Counted from the first letter of the stretch, positions 16,451 through 25,732 are shown. The stretch is DNA of 64,000 nt from Bacillus sp. SORGH_AS_0510 (GCF_030818775.1 NZ_JAUTAU010000001.1:2174001-2238000), one strand, 5' to 3'. Notes: generated by a model from the sequence alone, not told the origin. Numbers and translations: made by a program.

Positions 16451-17333
16451 TCATAACTAAATCAATAGACGAATCTTCTATGGTATAGCCTAGGCGTTCC
16501 AAATGCTTCCGAATTCCTCCACGTTCCCAAGTTTTAAGTATAGAGTTTTGAAGCAATTTCTTTGGATAAAAGATCCCGACATTTGTCAATTCCTCAAAGT
16601 TCATGCCTTGTTTTGCATATTGGTCAATTACTTGATCTCTTCGGTCAATTATGGCAAGGAAGGTCTCCATTGCACTTGTAAATTCCTTTTTAGTAAAAAT
16701 TCCTTTTTGATGACCTGTTATATACGTATCAGCATCAAGTGAAAGTAAGCGTTGACCAGAGGCAATAAAATCTTCTATATTTCCATCACTTCCGTTATAC
16801 CATGGACCAAAAGATGTCATGTCATAATCACCTGCAAAGACAACACCTAGTTCGGGAAAGTATGGGCAAGCTAGCCCACGGGTGTGACCGGGAGTATGTA
16901 GGAACTGTACTTTGACATCCCCAAGAGAGTAGTTTGACTCATATTCATAAGTTCCAGAAATCTCACCTAAGTTTTTGACCCACTCCTCTGGAAGAGTCTT
17001 TTTCCATTGCTCAACACCTTCAGGGCCCCATTCCTGATAGACTCCATTGACACTTGCTACCCCTTCAATGGTTAATGAGGTTTCATACTCAATGGGATTA
17101 ATAAGTTTTGTAGCATCCCTAAACAAATGATTATGGAGAGTATGGTCAGGGTGGTAGTGAGTGTTAATAATTAGCTCTACTCCATATTCCCGGTCAAGTT
17201 CCAACAACTGGTTAGCATCTGCACCACTATCGATGAGAACTTTTTCGGTACAATCGATAAAAAGACTTCTTGAAAAAGGAACCTTACTATAATTTGGGCC
17301 CTCCAAAATCATAATTGGACCTATTCGCTCCAT
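16443..17333 (-). CDS. MBL-fold metallo-hydrolase, possibly in the FadR regulon
   Basis: A 296-residue metallo-beta-lactamase-fold hydrolase. The metal site is NTHYHPDHTLHNH (HxHxDH), followed by a later His in LHTPGHTRG, Asp in VVFAGDYD and a terminal His in YITGHQKG. Such enzymes often hydrolyse thioesters, lactones or phosphoesters. The ATG at 17333 is chosen because GAGAGGTG is correctly spaced. A FadR-like operator lies 51 bases upstream, so a role in acyl-CoA or acyl-ester metabolism is a reasonable inference. The gene is alone on its strand. Confidence 0.85.
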   Translation of the reverse strand: MERIGPIMILEGPNYSKVPFSRSLFIDCTEKVLIDSGADANQLLELDREYGVELIINTHYHPDHTLHNHLFRDATKLINPIEYETSLTIEGVASVNGVYQEWGPEGVEQWKKTLPEEWVKNLGEISGTYEYESNYSLGDVKVQFLHTPGHTRGLACPYFPELGVVFAGDYDMTSFGPWYNGSDGNIEDFIASGQRLLSLDADTYITGHQKGIFTKKEFTSAMETFLAIIDRRDQVIDQYAKQGMNFEELTNVGIFYPKKLLQNSILKTWERGGIRKHLERLGYTIEDSSIDLVMKK

Positions 17334-17384
17334 TCTAATCACCTCTCAAAATTAGTAATTTGTATGAAAATTCGATGTAAATAA

Positions 17385-17402
17385 TGAATGAATACTCATT
17401 CA
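17385..17402. promoter_or_regulatory. FadR-type operator upstream of the MBL gene
   Basis: TGAATGAATACTCATTCA matches the Bacillus FadR consensus TGAATGAMTANTCATTCA at every position and extends to 8-bp perfect arms (17384-17403). FadR is the TetR-type repressor of beta-oxidation genes, released by long-chain acyl-CoA. Confidence 0.75.
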
Positions 17403-17522
17403 TGATACCATATTGGCCTTTGTATATAAACCACTATGCAAATACTGGTTTCCTATTTGTCTTGGGTAAAAATAGAATTTTTGGTAAACCTATAAAAAAT
17501 AGTTCGATTAAAGGTGCTGCCA

Positions 17523-19043
17523 ATGTTTAAGCGTAAATCAAAAAATCAACAATCAGAAGAATTAAAAGCGCATAGTTTAGATGTAGATGAACTAAAAGAA
17601 CAGTTAAATAGTAAACTCGGATCTTGCTCAGATATTAACTTTCGCACCATAAAAAAAGATGGAAAGAGAATTCTTTTTTGCTTTCTAAGCAGCTTAATTG
17701 ATAAAACAAGCATGGATCAGTTTATTTTATCACCCATTCAACAGCAAAATAATTCAATGGAATGGACGACAGAAAATTTAGCACAAATTTTACCCATTGC
17801 TGAACTCCATGCAGCCAATCAATTGAAGGAAGTCATCTCTTCTTTAATTGAGGGCAACGCATATATCTATCTTGAAGGGGAGCCATTCGGAATCCTCGCA
17901 AATATTGGTAAAACAGTAGAGAGATCGTTAGAAAAAGCGGAAACGGAATCATTAGTCTATGGTCCGAAGATTTCTTTTACAGAGTCTTTAATTGGAAATC
18001 TAAATATTATAAGGAGTAACCTTAAAGACACTGAGCTCTGTATGGAAGACATAACCATTGGAAGCAGGGTAAAGACACCTGGAAAGATTGTTTATATAAG
18101 AGATATTGCTGAGGAAGATAATATAAATACATTTAAGCAGAGAATTAATGATTTAGAGTTTGATTATATACCAGACACTACTGTACTTGGGCAGTTGATT
18201 GAGGATAATAGTTGGACTGTTTTTCCACAGATTATGTCATCTGAGCTTCCAGACCGTGTCTCTCTTTCATTGATGAGAGGAAAGGTAGCTATATTAATGG
18301 ATCGATCACCTGCAGCCATTTATGGTCCAACACCGTTTTTTAGTTTTTTTGAATCCACTGAAGACATATATATGCGCTGGAATATGGGGCTTTTTTTAAG
18401 GATGCTGCGGATTGTAGCAATATTTTTATCAGTTTTATTAACACCTGCATATGTGGCAGTTTTAACCTACCATTATGAAGTTATTCCTTCTGCCTTGCTT
18501 GTATCATTAGGGCAATCAAGAGCAAATGTCCCGTTCCCTCCAGTATTTGAAGCGTTACTGCTTGAATTTGTAATTGAGCTTTTAAGAGAAGCAGGCGCAA
18601 GATTGCCAACGAAGGTTGGTCAAACCATGGGTATCGTTGGTGGTATCGTTATTGGACAGGCAGCAGTTCAAGCAGGTTTTACGAGTAATATCTTAATTAT
18701 TATTATTGCCCTTAGTGCACTAGGATCGTTTACATCGCCTAGCTACATTATGGGTACAGCCATTCGAATGATTCGGTTCCCTATTATCTTGTTAGCTGGG
18801 ATATGGGGGGGGATTGGGATCATGCTTTCCTTTTGCTTTTTTCTGATCCATTTATTGAAATTGACATCCTTAGGGAGACCGTATTTTAGTCCCTTGTATC
18901 CGTTTCGGTGGAGAGACTTAGGGTACAGTATCATTAAATTTCCTGTTCAGTATCTACCCTTTAGGCCTGTAGCTAATCACCCAGTAGATAGTACTCGATT
19001 TAAAGAGAAAAAAGCAATGGAAAAGAAGGATGTAGACGAATAG
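17523..19043 (+). CDS. Spore germinant receptor A subunit (operon 1)
   Basis: A 506-residue GerA-family A subunit of the spore inner-membrane nutrient receptor. The N-terminal half is hydrophilic (soluble germinant-sensing domains, residues about 1-280). The C-terminal half has several membrane segments, with the conserved FPPVFEALLLEFVIELLREAG and PTKVGQTMGIVGGIVIGQA motifs. The ATG at 17523 follows AAAGGTG. It is the first of three genes in A-B-C order: 11 bases separate it from B, and B and C overlap. In this family, expression in the forespore through sigma-G is usual. I could not identify a convincing sigma-G promoter. Confidence 0.93.
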   Translation: MFKRKSKNQQSEELKAHSLDVDELKEQLNSKLGSCSDINFRTIKKDGKRILFCFLSSLIDKTSMDQFILSPIQQQNNSMEWTTENLAQILPIAELHAANQLKEVISSLIEGNAYIYLEGEPFGILANIGKTVERSLEKAETESLVYGPKISFTESLIGNLNIIRSNLKDTELCMEDITIGSRVKTPGKIVYIRDIAEEDNINTFKQRINDLEFDYIPDTTVLGQLIEDNSWTVFPQIMSSELPDRVSLSLMRGKVAILMDRSPAAIYGPTPFFSFFESTEDIYMRWNMGLFLRMLRIVAIFLSVLLTPAYVAVLTYHYEVIPSALLVSLGQSRANVPFPPVFEALLLEFVIELLREAGARLPTKVGQTMGIVGGIVIGQAAVQAGFTSNILIIIIALSALGSFTSPSYIMGTAIRMIRFPIILLAGIWGGIGIMLSFCFFLIHLLKLTSLGRPYFSPLYPFRWRDLGYSIIKFPVQYLPFRPVANHPVDSTRFKEKKAMEKKDVDE

Positions 19044-19054
19044 GAGCGATCAAG

Positions 19055-20182
19055 ATGAAAGTGAATTTACAGCCCAAAAAAGGTCTCTTATTTGACGCAT
19101 TTCTTGTCTTATTCATCGTACATGCGGTTCAAACAGGAGTAGGTTTAGTGGGGCTTCCACGAGTTGTTTACATGGAAGCGAGACATGATGCCTGGATTTC
19201 TGTTATTTTGGGAGGCATATTTACTGCGTTTGTTCTATTCATGATGGTCCATATGCTGGGGAAATATGAAAGTGCAGATTTATATGGAATTCATATGGAT
19301 GTGTTTGGGAAATGGATGGGAAACACATTAAGCATTTTGTATATGCTTTATCTAAGCCTGAGTTATTTTATTATTTTAATGAATTATATTGAGATTGTTC
19401 AGGTTTGGATTTTTCCTGACCTTCCTACCTGGCAAATTTCTTTAGTTTTAATCCTATTAACAATTTATGCTGTCACAGGAGGCATACGTGTAATAATTGG
19501 AGTTGCCTTCCTATCTGTGTTAGGGACCTTTTGGCTAAATTTTTTCATTTTAGTTCCTATGAAATATTCCGACTACAAACATCTTCTGCCTATTATGAAT
19601 ATAGATATTATTCATTTGGTGAGGGGCATGTACAAAACTACTCTCTCACTTATGGGCTTTGAATTAATTATGTTTGTATATCCCTATGTGAACAACAAAA
19701 AGAAAATACTGTTGTATTCACAGATTGGAAACCTTTATACAACCTTTATCTTTACATTAGTCACACTTGTATGTATTGCTTTTTTTTCTGAGAACGGTTT
19801 AGCCCGGACGATTTGGCCTGTTTTATCGATGTTTAAAATTGTTAAATTACCTAATTTGGAGCGCTTTGAATTCATTGCTGTCTCCTTTTGGATGTTAATT
19901 GTTTTGCCTAACATGTGCGGTTATTTATGGGCAGCATCTAAAGGTATGAATCGATTGTTTCAATTTAAACAGAAGAAAGGAATCTGGTTTTTAGCATTAT
20001 GTATTTGGGTTGGGACCTTTTTTATTAAAGCAAGATACCAAATGAATGTGGTAACCGATTACACAGCAAAGATTGGATTTGTTGCTGCGTTTTGTTATCC
20101 AATACTCCTTTCCGTGATTGTTTTGGTAAAAAAGTGGTTCCAAAGGAGGAAAAAGTCCAATGCAGAAGTATCGCAAAAGTAA
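19055..20182 (+). CDS. Spore germinant receptor B subunit (operon 1)
   Basis: A 375-residue integral membrane protein of the GerAB/endospore germination permease family, related to APC amino-acid transporters, with about ten hydrophobic segments. It is the likely ligand-binding subunit. Its N-terminus contains VHAVQTGVGLVGLPRVVY, a typical first helix. The start ATG lies after GGAGCG. The coding region overlaps the C gene by 23 bases, so translation is coupled. Confidence 0.92.
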   Translation: MKVNLQPKKGLLFDAFLVLFIVHAVQTGVGLVGLPRVVYMEARHDAWISVILGGIFTAFVLFMMVHMLGKYESADLYGIHMDVFGKWMGNTLSILYMLYLSLSYFIILMNYIEIVQVWIFPDLPTWQISLVLILLTIYAVTGGIRVIIGVAFLSVLGTFWLNFFILVPMKYSDYKHLLPIMNIDIIHLVRGMYKTTLSLMGFELIMFVYPYVNNKKKILLYSQIGNLYTTFIFTLVTLVCIAFFSENGLARTIWPVLSMFKIVKLPNLERFEFIAVSFWMLIVLPNMCGYLWAASKGMNRLFQFKQKKGIWFLALCIWVGTFFIKARYQMNVVTDYTAKIGFVAAFCYPILLSVIVLVKKWFQRRKKSNAEVSQK

Positions 20183-21311
20183 ATGCATTGTATTGCTAGC
20201 TTTTTGCATGGTGATGATTACAGGGTGCGTGGAGCAAAAACAACTTGAAAAGTTAGGAATTATTACCACAGCAGGTTATGACTTAGTAGGGGAGGATAAA
20301 ATAAAAGGAATTGTAGTTGTCCAAAAATTTGACCCAATGGCACAATCTGCTACAAAAGTGATTAGCGCCATTGCAAAAACAAGTAAAGGATTAAGACAAG
20401 CGGAAAACCTAAAGTCAAATCAAAAGCTAGTATCGGGTCAGCTTCGTTCGGTTGTATATAGTAGAGAGCTTGCCGAAAAGGGAATTATCCAATTAGTTGA
20501 TACCTTAAATCGTGATGCAGCTATAGGGAATATGGTCTACTTAACGATAGCAGATCAATCAGCAGAAGAAATCATGAAAATTGAACAAAGTAAAACAAAC
20601 ATCAACCTTGGCACTTATATTTATAATTTAATTAAACAAAATGTAGAGGGTGAGCAAATCATTTCCCCTACCTTACAGGAATTTAATCATAATTATTATG
20701 ATATTGGTAAAGATCCCGTTCTTCCCATATTAGAAATGCAAGGCGGAGATGTGGTTATTTCAGGGGTGGGACTTTTTAGGGAAGACCGCCTGGTGGATGA
20801 ACTGAAACAAGCGAAGCTTTTCTTTCTTAAAATTTTGGTTGATAAATATAAAGCAGGGACACTTGAAATGGGATTTAATAAGAAGGAATTAGAAGGTCTT
20901 ATTTTAAAAAACGTAGTGCCAAATCCTTTTTATCATAAAATCTATCTTACAATTGATAACATTAGAAGCAAATCTAAGATTAAACTGATTGACAAAAAAA
21001 ACCTTCGTTTTAAAGTGGAAATAAAATTAGATTCTAGGTTATTAGAAATGACAGAGCCATTGGATTTAACAAAACCAGACACGGTAAAGCAATTAGAGGG
21101 AAAAATGAATAAAACGATGGAGAAAGAAGTAGAAGATCTACTCTATCATCTAAGAGATCTTGATATTGACCCAATAGGTATAGGAAACGAATACGAGGTT
21201 CACAATAGAGGCACACAAATTTCCAAAGAGAAGTGGAGAGAATTATACAAAAAGGCTGAGTTTGATGTACATGTAAAAAATAGGATTGAGAAAACAGGGG
21301 TTATTGATTAA
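20160..21311 (+). CDS. Spore germinant receptor C lipoprotein (operon 1)
   Basis: A 383-residue Ger(x)C family protein. An N-terminal signal peptide with lipobox (MVMITGC) anchors it on the outer face of the spore inner membrane. The mature protein has the family opening EQKQLEKLGIITTAGYD and the C-terminal EKWRELYKKAEFDVHV segment. It overlaps the preceding gene and ends operon 1. The window contains a second, divergent gerABC set inside a mobile element. Confidence 0.92.
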   Translation: MQKYRKSKCIVLLAFCMVMITGCVEQKQLEKLGIITTAGYDLVGEDKIKGIVVVQKFDPMAQSATKVISAIAKTSKGLRQAENLKSNQKLVSGQLRSVVYSRELAEKGIIQLVDTLNRDAAIGNMVYLTIADQSAEEIMKIEQSKTNINLGTYIYNLIKQNVEGEQIISPTLQEFNHNYYDIGKDPVLPILEMQGGDVVISGVGLFREDRLVDELKQAKLFFLKILVDKYKAGTLEMGFNKKELEGLILKNVVPNPFYHKIYLTIDNIRSKSKIKLIDKKNLRFKVEIKLDSRLLEMTEPLDLTKPDTVKQLEGKMNKTMEKEVEDLLYHLRDLDIDPIGIGNEYEVHNRGTQISKEKWRELYKKAEFDVHVKNRIEKTGVID

Positions 21312-21387
21312 AAGAGTTTTTCTTTTCACTTGTCCGTTTCTTTGTTAAACTATTCACGAATGAAAAGAAAAGGTTGCAGGTGATTAG

Positions 21388-21966
21388 ATGAAAACTCGAA
21401 TAATATTGTTTGGAATTCTTGTAAGTATGCTCCTTATCGCTGGATGTGGAAAAAAAGAAATAGAAAATGCCGTTACATGGCCGATTAATGATTTCACTGC
21501 AACCAGTCAGGAAAATGAGACGATTGGTCTAAAGGATTTGCAAGGAAAGGTTTGGATTTCAGATTTTATTTTTACTAGCTGTGCGGATGTATGTCCACCA
21601 ATGACAGCTAATATGGCAAAACTACAAAAGAAAGTAAAAGATGAAGGGTTAACAAATGTTGAATTTGTTTCCTTTAGCGTCGATCCAACAGTAGATACGC
21701 CAGAAGCATTAAAAAACTATGCAACGCAGTTTGGAGCGGATCTCAAAAACTGGACCTTACTTACTGGGTATTCCCAGGAGTTTATTGAGCAATTTGCCTT
21801 GAAAAACTATAAGGCTCTTGTAAAGAAACCGCAAGAAGGAAATCAAGTGATTCATGGTACTTCTCTTTATTTAGTTGATCAAAAAGGAAATATTAAAAAG
21901 TCATATAACGGGTTTAAAAATGTCCCATATGAGGAGATTATTTCGGATATAAAATCGTTACAATAG
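21388..21966 (+). CDS. ypmQ: SCO1/SenC-type copper chaperone lipoprotein
   Basis: A thioredoxin-like lipoprotein that helps build the CuA centre of cytochrome c oxidase. It has 192 residues: lipobox LLIAGC, the copper-binding CxxxC in FTSCADVCPPM, and the partner histidine in VIHGTSLYL. Its length matches BsSco (YpmQ). It begins the sco-ypmR-ypmS order known from B. subtilis. The start ATG follows AGGTGATTAG, and a terminator lies directly after its stop. Confidence 0.9.
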   Translation: MKTRIILFGILVSMLLIAGCGKKEIENAVTWPINDFTATSQENETIGLKDLQGKVWISDFIFTSCADVCPPMTANMAKLQKKVKDEGLTNVEFVSFSVDPTVDTPEALKNYATQFGADLKNWTLLTGYSQEFIEQFALKNYKALVKKPQEGNQVIHGTSLYLVDQKGNIKKSYNGFKNVPYEEIISDIKSLQ

Positions 21967-21991
21967 ACCAATGAAATGGTCTATTTTTTTT
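21964..21991 (+). terminator. Intrinsic terminator after sco
   Basis: TAGACCA and TGGTCTA with a 6-base loop followed by seven or more Ts. Confidence 0.88.
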
Positions 21992-22077
21992 ACCAAGAAT
22001 AGGATATAGTGTATATTTGTTTTGAATGATTTTGGTCGTGGTATAATAAAATTAGTTTAGAAAGCAGGTGAATTAAG

Positions 22078-22902
22078 ATGAAAAAGTTTTTCACCGCTCT
22101 AATTCTCTCGTCATTATTTTTATGCTCATGCAGTCAATCAAATCCTTTAGAATTCCATCAGGAAAAGAAAGTAGCAGCACAAGTGTTTAAACAAATTCCT
22201 GCAGATTTTTTTCCCCGAAAACTAACCGTTGTTTCGGTAGGCGATTCATTAACAAAAGGTGTGGGGGACAGTACCGGTAATGGAGGGTATCTACCTTATT
22301 TAAAATCTATGCTTGAAGAGGAAAAAGGGATACAAGAAGTTAATTTCCTTAATTATGGCGTGAAAGGGAATCGAACCACTCAACTATTAAAGAGACTTCA
22401 ATCTCCAGAATTGAAAACGGCCATTCAAAAAGCAGATTTGGTTATTCTTACGATTGGCGGAAACGACATTATGAAAGTAGTAAAGGATAACTTCTACAAT
22501 CTGGAGGTTTCAGATTTTGTAAAGGAAAAAGAAAATTATAAAGAACATTTATCTCAAATAATGGAGGCTATTGTCCAAGAAAATCCAAATGCATCTATTG
22601 TCTTGGTTGGACTATACAATCCATTCTCAAAATGGTTTTCTGATATTAAAGAGATGGACCAAATTGTTTCAGAGTGGAATCAAGCAGGTCAAAGGATTAT
22701 TTCAAGTTATGCTAATGCGTATTTTGTTTCTATTGAGGATTTATTTTTAAATACGGCTGAAGATCTTTTGTATAAAGATAATTTTCATCCAAATGACAAA
22801 GGATATGAACTGATCGCTGAAAGATTAAATCAGACAATGAGCGAGAGTGTATTACCTGATTTGGAGAAAAAATCTTACACAGTCACGACAGAGGAGAATT
22901 AG
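22078..22902 (+). CDS. ypmR: SGNH/GDSL-type lipoprotein hydrolase
   Basis: A 274-residue exported esterase/lipase-like protein. A short signal peptide ends at a cysteine (LFLCSCSQS), probably a lipoprotein site. Catalytic blocks are intact: Ser in VSVGDSLTKG, Gly in NYGVKGNR, Asn in TIGGNDIM, and the Asp-x-x-His end in DNFHPNDKG. It is followed six bases later by the YpmS-type gene. Its substrate is unknown; lipid or cell-wall ester bonds are plausible. Confidence 0.85.
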   Translation: MKKFFTALILSSLFLCSCSQSNPLEFHQEKKVAAQVFKQIPADFFPRKLTVVSVGDSLTKGVGDSTGNGGYLPYLKSMLEEEKGIQEVNFLNYGVKGNRTTQLLKRLQSPELKTAIQKADLVILTIGGNDIMKVVKDNFYNLEVSDFVKEKENYKEHLSQIMEAIVQENPNASIVLVGLYNPFSKWFSDIKEMDQIVSEWNQAGQRIISSYANAYFVSIEDLFLNTAEDLLYKDNFHPNDKGYELIAERLNQTMSESVLPDLEKKSYTVTTEEN

Positions 22903-22908
22903 AAATTT

Positions 22909-23487
22909 ATGAAAAACAAGTGGAAGTTAGGGTTCCTTCTCTTGTTGGGAATCAACTTATTAGTCGTAATCATTATGATATCACTAATAATGATGCCTGC
23001 GAGTAATAAGGAAAGTATGAAACAAAAAATTCCTTCGGGGGACCACGTGTCCTTTCATGTTAAATCAAATAAGAATGATCTTAATAAGCTCATCAATCAT
23101 TATCTAAAGGAGGAAGCGGCAGATTCGCCAATAGATTATCAAGTAGTTCTGGGGGAAGAAGTGGAGCTATATGGGACCTTACCTATTTTTAGTGAAGAGT
23201 TAAACCTGAAGCTTACGTTTGTACCAGAAGCAATGAAAAATGGAGATTTGGTACTTAAACAAAAAACTATGTCAATTGGCCGCTTACATCTACCTATTTC
23301 ATACGTATTATCTTTCATAAGTGACAATTATAAGCTCCCAAAAGGAGTCGATATTCGTCCGGGTGACCACTTGGTTTATGTCCATATGCAACAATTAAAA
23401 CTAAAAAGTGATTTAAAAATCGAAGCGGACAAATTTGATTTAAAGAAAGATGATATAGCATTTACTATATTAGTTCCTGTTAAATAG
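22909..23487 (+). CDS. ypmS: YpmS-type (DUF2140) membrane-anchored protein
   Basis: A 192-residue protein with one N-terminal membrane helix (LGFLLLLGINLLVVIIMISL) and an extracytoplasmic beta-rich domain (SFHVKSNKNDLNKLINHYL, LPISYVLSFISDNYKLP). Length and position after ypmR match YpmS of B. subtilis. The family's biochemical function is not known. The gene ends at a terminator shared with the convergent DUF4397 gene. Confidence 0.8.
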   Translation: MKNKWKLGFLLLLGINLLVVIIMISLIMMPASNKESMKQKIPSGDHVSFHVKSNKNDLNKLINHYLKEEAADSPIDYQVVLGEEVELYGTLPIFSEELNLKLTFVPEAMKNGDLVLKQKTMSIGRLHLPISYVLSFISDNYKLPKGVDIRPGDHLVYVHMQQLKLKSDLKIEADKFDLKKDDIAFTILVPVK

Positions 23488-23517
23488 GCTGACGTAAAGT
23501 CAGCCTCTATTTTTATT
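23487..23517. terminator. Bidirectional terminator
   Basis: AGGCTGAC-gtaaa-GTCAGCCT with a T-rich tail on the + strand. It separates ypmS from the convergent DUF4397 gene. Confidence 0.88.
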
Positions 23518-24265
23518 CTTTAATACTAATAAATTGAAAACTAGGTTCACCATTTATTAATCCTAGAAAAACGATTGTATAGCTTTCATTTGGTTGGAAG
23601 GTAACTTTTGGCATAGGCAAAATCACTTCTTTACTGCCAGCCTCTCTAGCTTCAAGGTCCACTGTCATGGGTGTTAACCCTAAATATTCTGTTGCTTGTT
23701 TATAAGATACTTTTGGAAATACTACATCCCTATCTTTTACTGCTATATCCAGCGATGGGGCATTTGGTGCTAAATGGATAAAGCGAACCTTAGCTTCATT
23801 TAATGGGGGAGTTGGTTCGTTTTGAAAGACTAGCAATCGTAATTTTTTGACAGAGTCAATGGCTGCTAAGGTATAGGACTTCCCAGGTACAACTGTAATT
23901 TTTTTATTCAAGACACTATCTACCATATTGCCTGCCGGATAAATATCTACATGGTATTTCCCTGGTTTTAATGATAGCTCATTACTTACCTGTTTAAATG
24001 ACAAATCTCGTATGACTCGTTTGCCGTTAATGTAGATATCAACGTTAGGTGCGTCTGGAGAGGTATGAAGGATGCGGACTTTAGCTTCTGCATGAGATGT
24101 AGGCTGGTGAGTGCGTATGCTCTGCATAGCCTTATCCATGTATTTTAGATGTTTGACATAATAGTGCATGTGGAGGTTTGGGAGTGAATATTTATAGTAT
24201 TGTGCTAACAAATCATACATTGCCGCTCTTTGGAGATATTCGGTATGGGTTCTTTCTTCAGACAT
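23513..24265 (-). CDS. DUF4397 tandem-domain protein
   Basis: A 250-residue protein with two tandem beta-sandwich repeats of the DUF4397 type: AKVRILHTSPDAPNVDIYING and AKVRFIHLAPNAPSLDIAVKD, each followed by a GxY or TPM segment and a VxPxxSYT strand. The first ~75 residues form a charged helical region (YLQRAAMYDLLAQYYKYS). No classical signal peptide is visible, which is unusual for this mostly extracellular domain. A surface or spore location is possible. The ATG at 24265 suits the AGGAG better than the TTG at 24274. Confidence 0.8.
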   Translation of the reverse strand: MSEERTHTEYLQRAAMYDLLAQYYKYSLPNLHMHYYVKHLKYMDKAMQSIRTHQPTSHAEAKVRILHTSPDAPNVDIYINGKRVIRDLSFKQVSNELSLKPGKYHVDIYPAGNMVDSVLNKKITVVPGKSYTLAAIDSVKKLRLLVFQNEPTPPLNEAKVRFIHLAPNAPSLDIAVKDRDVVFPKVSYKQATEYLGLTPMTVDLEAREAGSKEVILPMPKVTFQPNESYTIVFLGLINGEPSFQFISIKE

Positions 24266-24369
24266 TCGATTCAACTCCTATCTAGTGGTTTACATGATAA
24301 TTTATTCATGCTTAATTAGGTAGGTGTCTACCTTCTTATCATGAATATTGGAATATTTTCTTTTTTTTG

Positions 24370-24398
24370 TTTACAAATGGATAAATGCAACATATACT
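24370..24398 (+). promoter_or_regulatory. Vegetative promoter of the rsgA leader
   Basis: TTTACA (24370-24375), 17-base spacer, TATACT (24393-24398). Transcription would begin near 24405, about 200 bases before rsgA. Confidence 0.65.
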
Positions 24399-24432
24399 TA
24401 AAATAATTACGATTTGAAAGTGGGTGAGTGCA

Positions 24433-24504
24433 ATGTTAATTGAGAAGATTAAAGCAATGATAAATCTGAATATTGTTTGCACAGCCCGGAGAGGTATATT
24501 TTAA
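24433..24504 (+). CDS. Possible 23-codon leader peptide upstream of rsgA
   Basis: Starts with ATG after GTGGGTGAG and encodes 23 residues ending NIVCTARRGIF. It lies between a good vegetative promoter and a terminator-like hairpin. The last codons include CACAGCCC (24480-24487), which is complementary to GGGCTGTG inside the terminator loop. Translation of the peptide could therefore control which RNA fold forms. It may also simply be a chance short frame. Confidence 0.45.
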   Translation: MLIEKIKAMINLNIVCTARRGIF

Positions 24505-24538
24505 GGGGATTTATATCCTTTTATTCCACTACGTGAGT

Positions 24539-24573
24539 AAACCATGGGCTGTGTATGCCTATGGTTTTTTATT
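24539..24573 (+). terminator. Terminator-like hairpin in the rsgA leader
   Basis: AAACCAT (24539-24545) and ATGGTTT (24561-24567) followed by TTTATT. It lies in front of rsgA, so it would act as an attenuator. The loop holds GGGCTGTG. Confidence 0.65.
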
Positions 24574-24606
24574 ATGAAAAAAATACTCATGCTGGGGGAA
24601 AAAAAG

Positions 24607-25668
24607 GTGAATTTAATAGGTATGACCGACAAGCTAAAAAATGATTTCGAAGCTTTAAACACAAATAAAGATTTGGTTATTGGCCGAGTAGCACTTGAAC
24701 ATAAACATATGTATCGCGTATGGACTGAACAAGGAGAGTTACTATGTGAAGTTTCAGGGAAATTTAGTTTTCAGGCTCAAAATCGGGAAGATTTCCCTGC
24801 TGTAGGAGATTGGGTGTCTGTCAAACCAAGATACGCTGAAGAAAAGGGGACAATTATGACAATAATGCCCCGAAAAAGTAAATTCTCTAGAAAATCAGCA
24901 GGTGAAACTGCTGAAGAACAAATTGTTGCAACAAATGTAGACACAGTATTTTTAGTTAATTCGTTAAATGATGATCTGAATTTAAGAAGAATAGAACGGT
25001 ATTTGTTGCTTGCTTGGGAAAGTGGTGCAACACCTGTAATTGTCTTAAGTAAAGCCGATCTTTGCCCAGACATGAATGGAAAACTTAAAGAAGTGGAAGG
25101 AATAACATTTGGTGCAGTTCCTGTTATTCCAATCAGTTCAGAAACAATGAGTGGTTTAGATAATTTACAACCCTATTTAATGCCTGGTAAGACAATTGCT
25201 TTGCTGGGGTCATCAGGTGTAGGGAAATCGACCTTAACTAATAGGTTACTTGGGATAGAAAAGCAGCTTGTACAGGAGATTAGGCTTAGCGATGATAAAG
25301 GACGACATACAACTACCCATAGAGAGATGATTCTCTTGCCGAATGGCAGTATATTAATTGATACTCCAGGAATGCGAGAGTTACAGCTTTGGGAAAGTTC
25401 GGAAGGATTAACAGAAACCTTTACGGAAATTGAGAAATTGGCTGCAGAATGCCGTTTTCGTGATTGTCAGCATAAGGATGAACCAGGTTGTGCTGTAGTA
25501 AGGGCAATTGAAGAGGGTTTAGTTTCGATTGAAAGATTAACAAGCTATATAAAGCTGCAAAAAGAGTTAGCATATATTGAAAGAAAAACGGATAAACGTG
25601 CTCAGGCAGAAGTACGAAAACAATGGAAAAACATTAATAAACAAATCAAACAACGAAAGAACAGATAA
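24607..25668 (+). CDS. rsgA: Ribosome small-subunit-dependent GTPase A (long form)
   Basis: A circularly permuted GTPase that acts in late 30S maturation. It has an N-terminal OB-fold (GRVALEHKHMYRV, DFPAVGDWVSV), then permuted G motifs with G4 VLSKADL before G1 GSSGVGKSTL and G3 DTPGMREL, and a C-terminal zinc knuckle CRFRDCQHKDEPGC. About 353 residues from GTG at 24607, which places the N-terminus MNLIGMTDKL at the family start. It is longer than the usual Bacillus RsgA (about 298 aa), so it is probably a second paralogue. Its leader has the hallmarks of an attenuator. Confidence 0.9.
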   Translation: MNLIGMTDKLKNDFEALNTNKDLVIGRVALEHKHMYRVWTEQGELLCEVSGKFSFQAQNREDFPAVGDWVSVKPRYAEEKGTIMTIMPRKSKFSRKSAGETAEEQIVATNVDTVFLVNSLNDDLNLRRIERYLLLAWESGATPVIVLSKADLCPDMNGKLKEVEGITFGAVPVIPISSETMSGLDNLQPYLMPGKTIALLGSSGVGKSTLTNRLLGIEKQLVQEIRLSDDKGRHTTTHREMILLPNGSILIDTPGMRELQLWESSEGLTETFTEIEKLAAECRFRDCQHKDEPGCAVVRAIEEGLVSIERLTSYIKLQKELAYIERKTDKRAQAEVRKQWKNINKQIKQRKNR

Positions 25669-25674
25669 AAACGA

Positions 25675-25700
25675 AGAGGCTGAGAATCAGCCTCTTTTTG
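25675..25700 (+). terminator. Intrinsic terminator after rsgA
   Basis: AGAGGCTGA and TCAGCCTCT with a tight loop followed by TTTT. Confidence 0.92.
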
Positions 25701-25732
25701 TATACTAAGAAAGGATATAAATCTTTGGAAAT

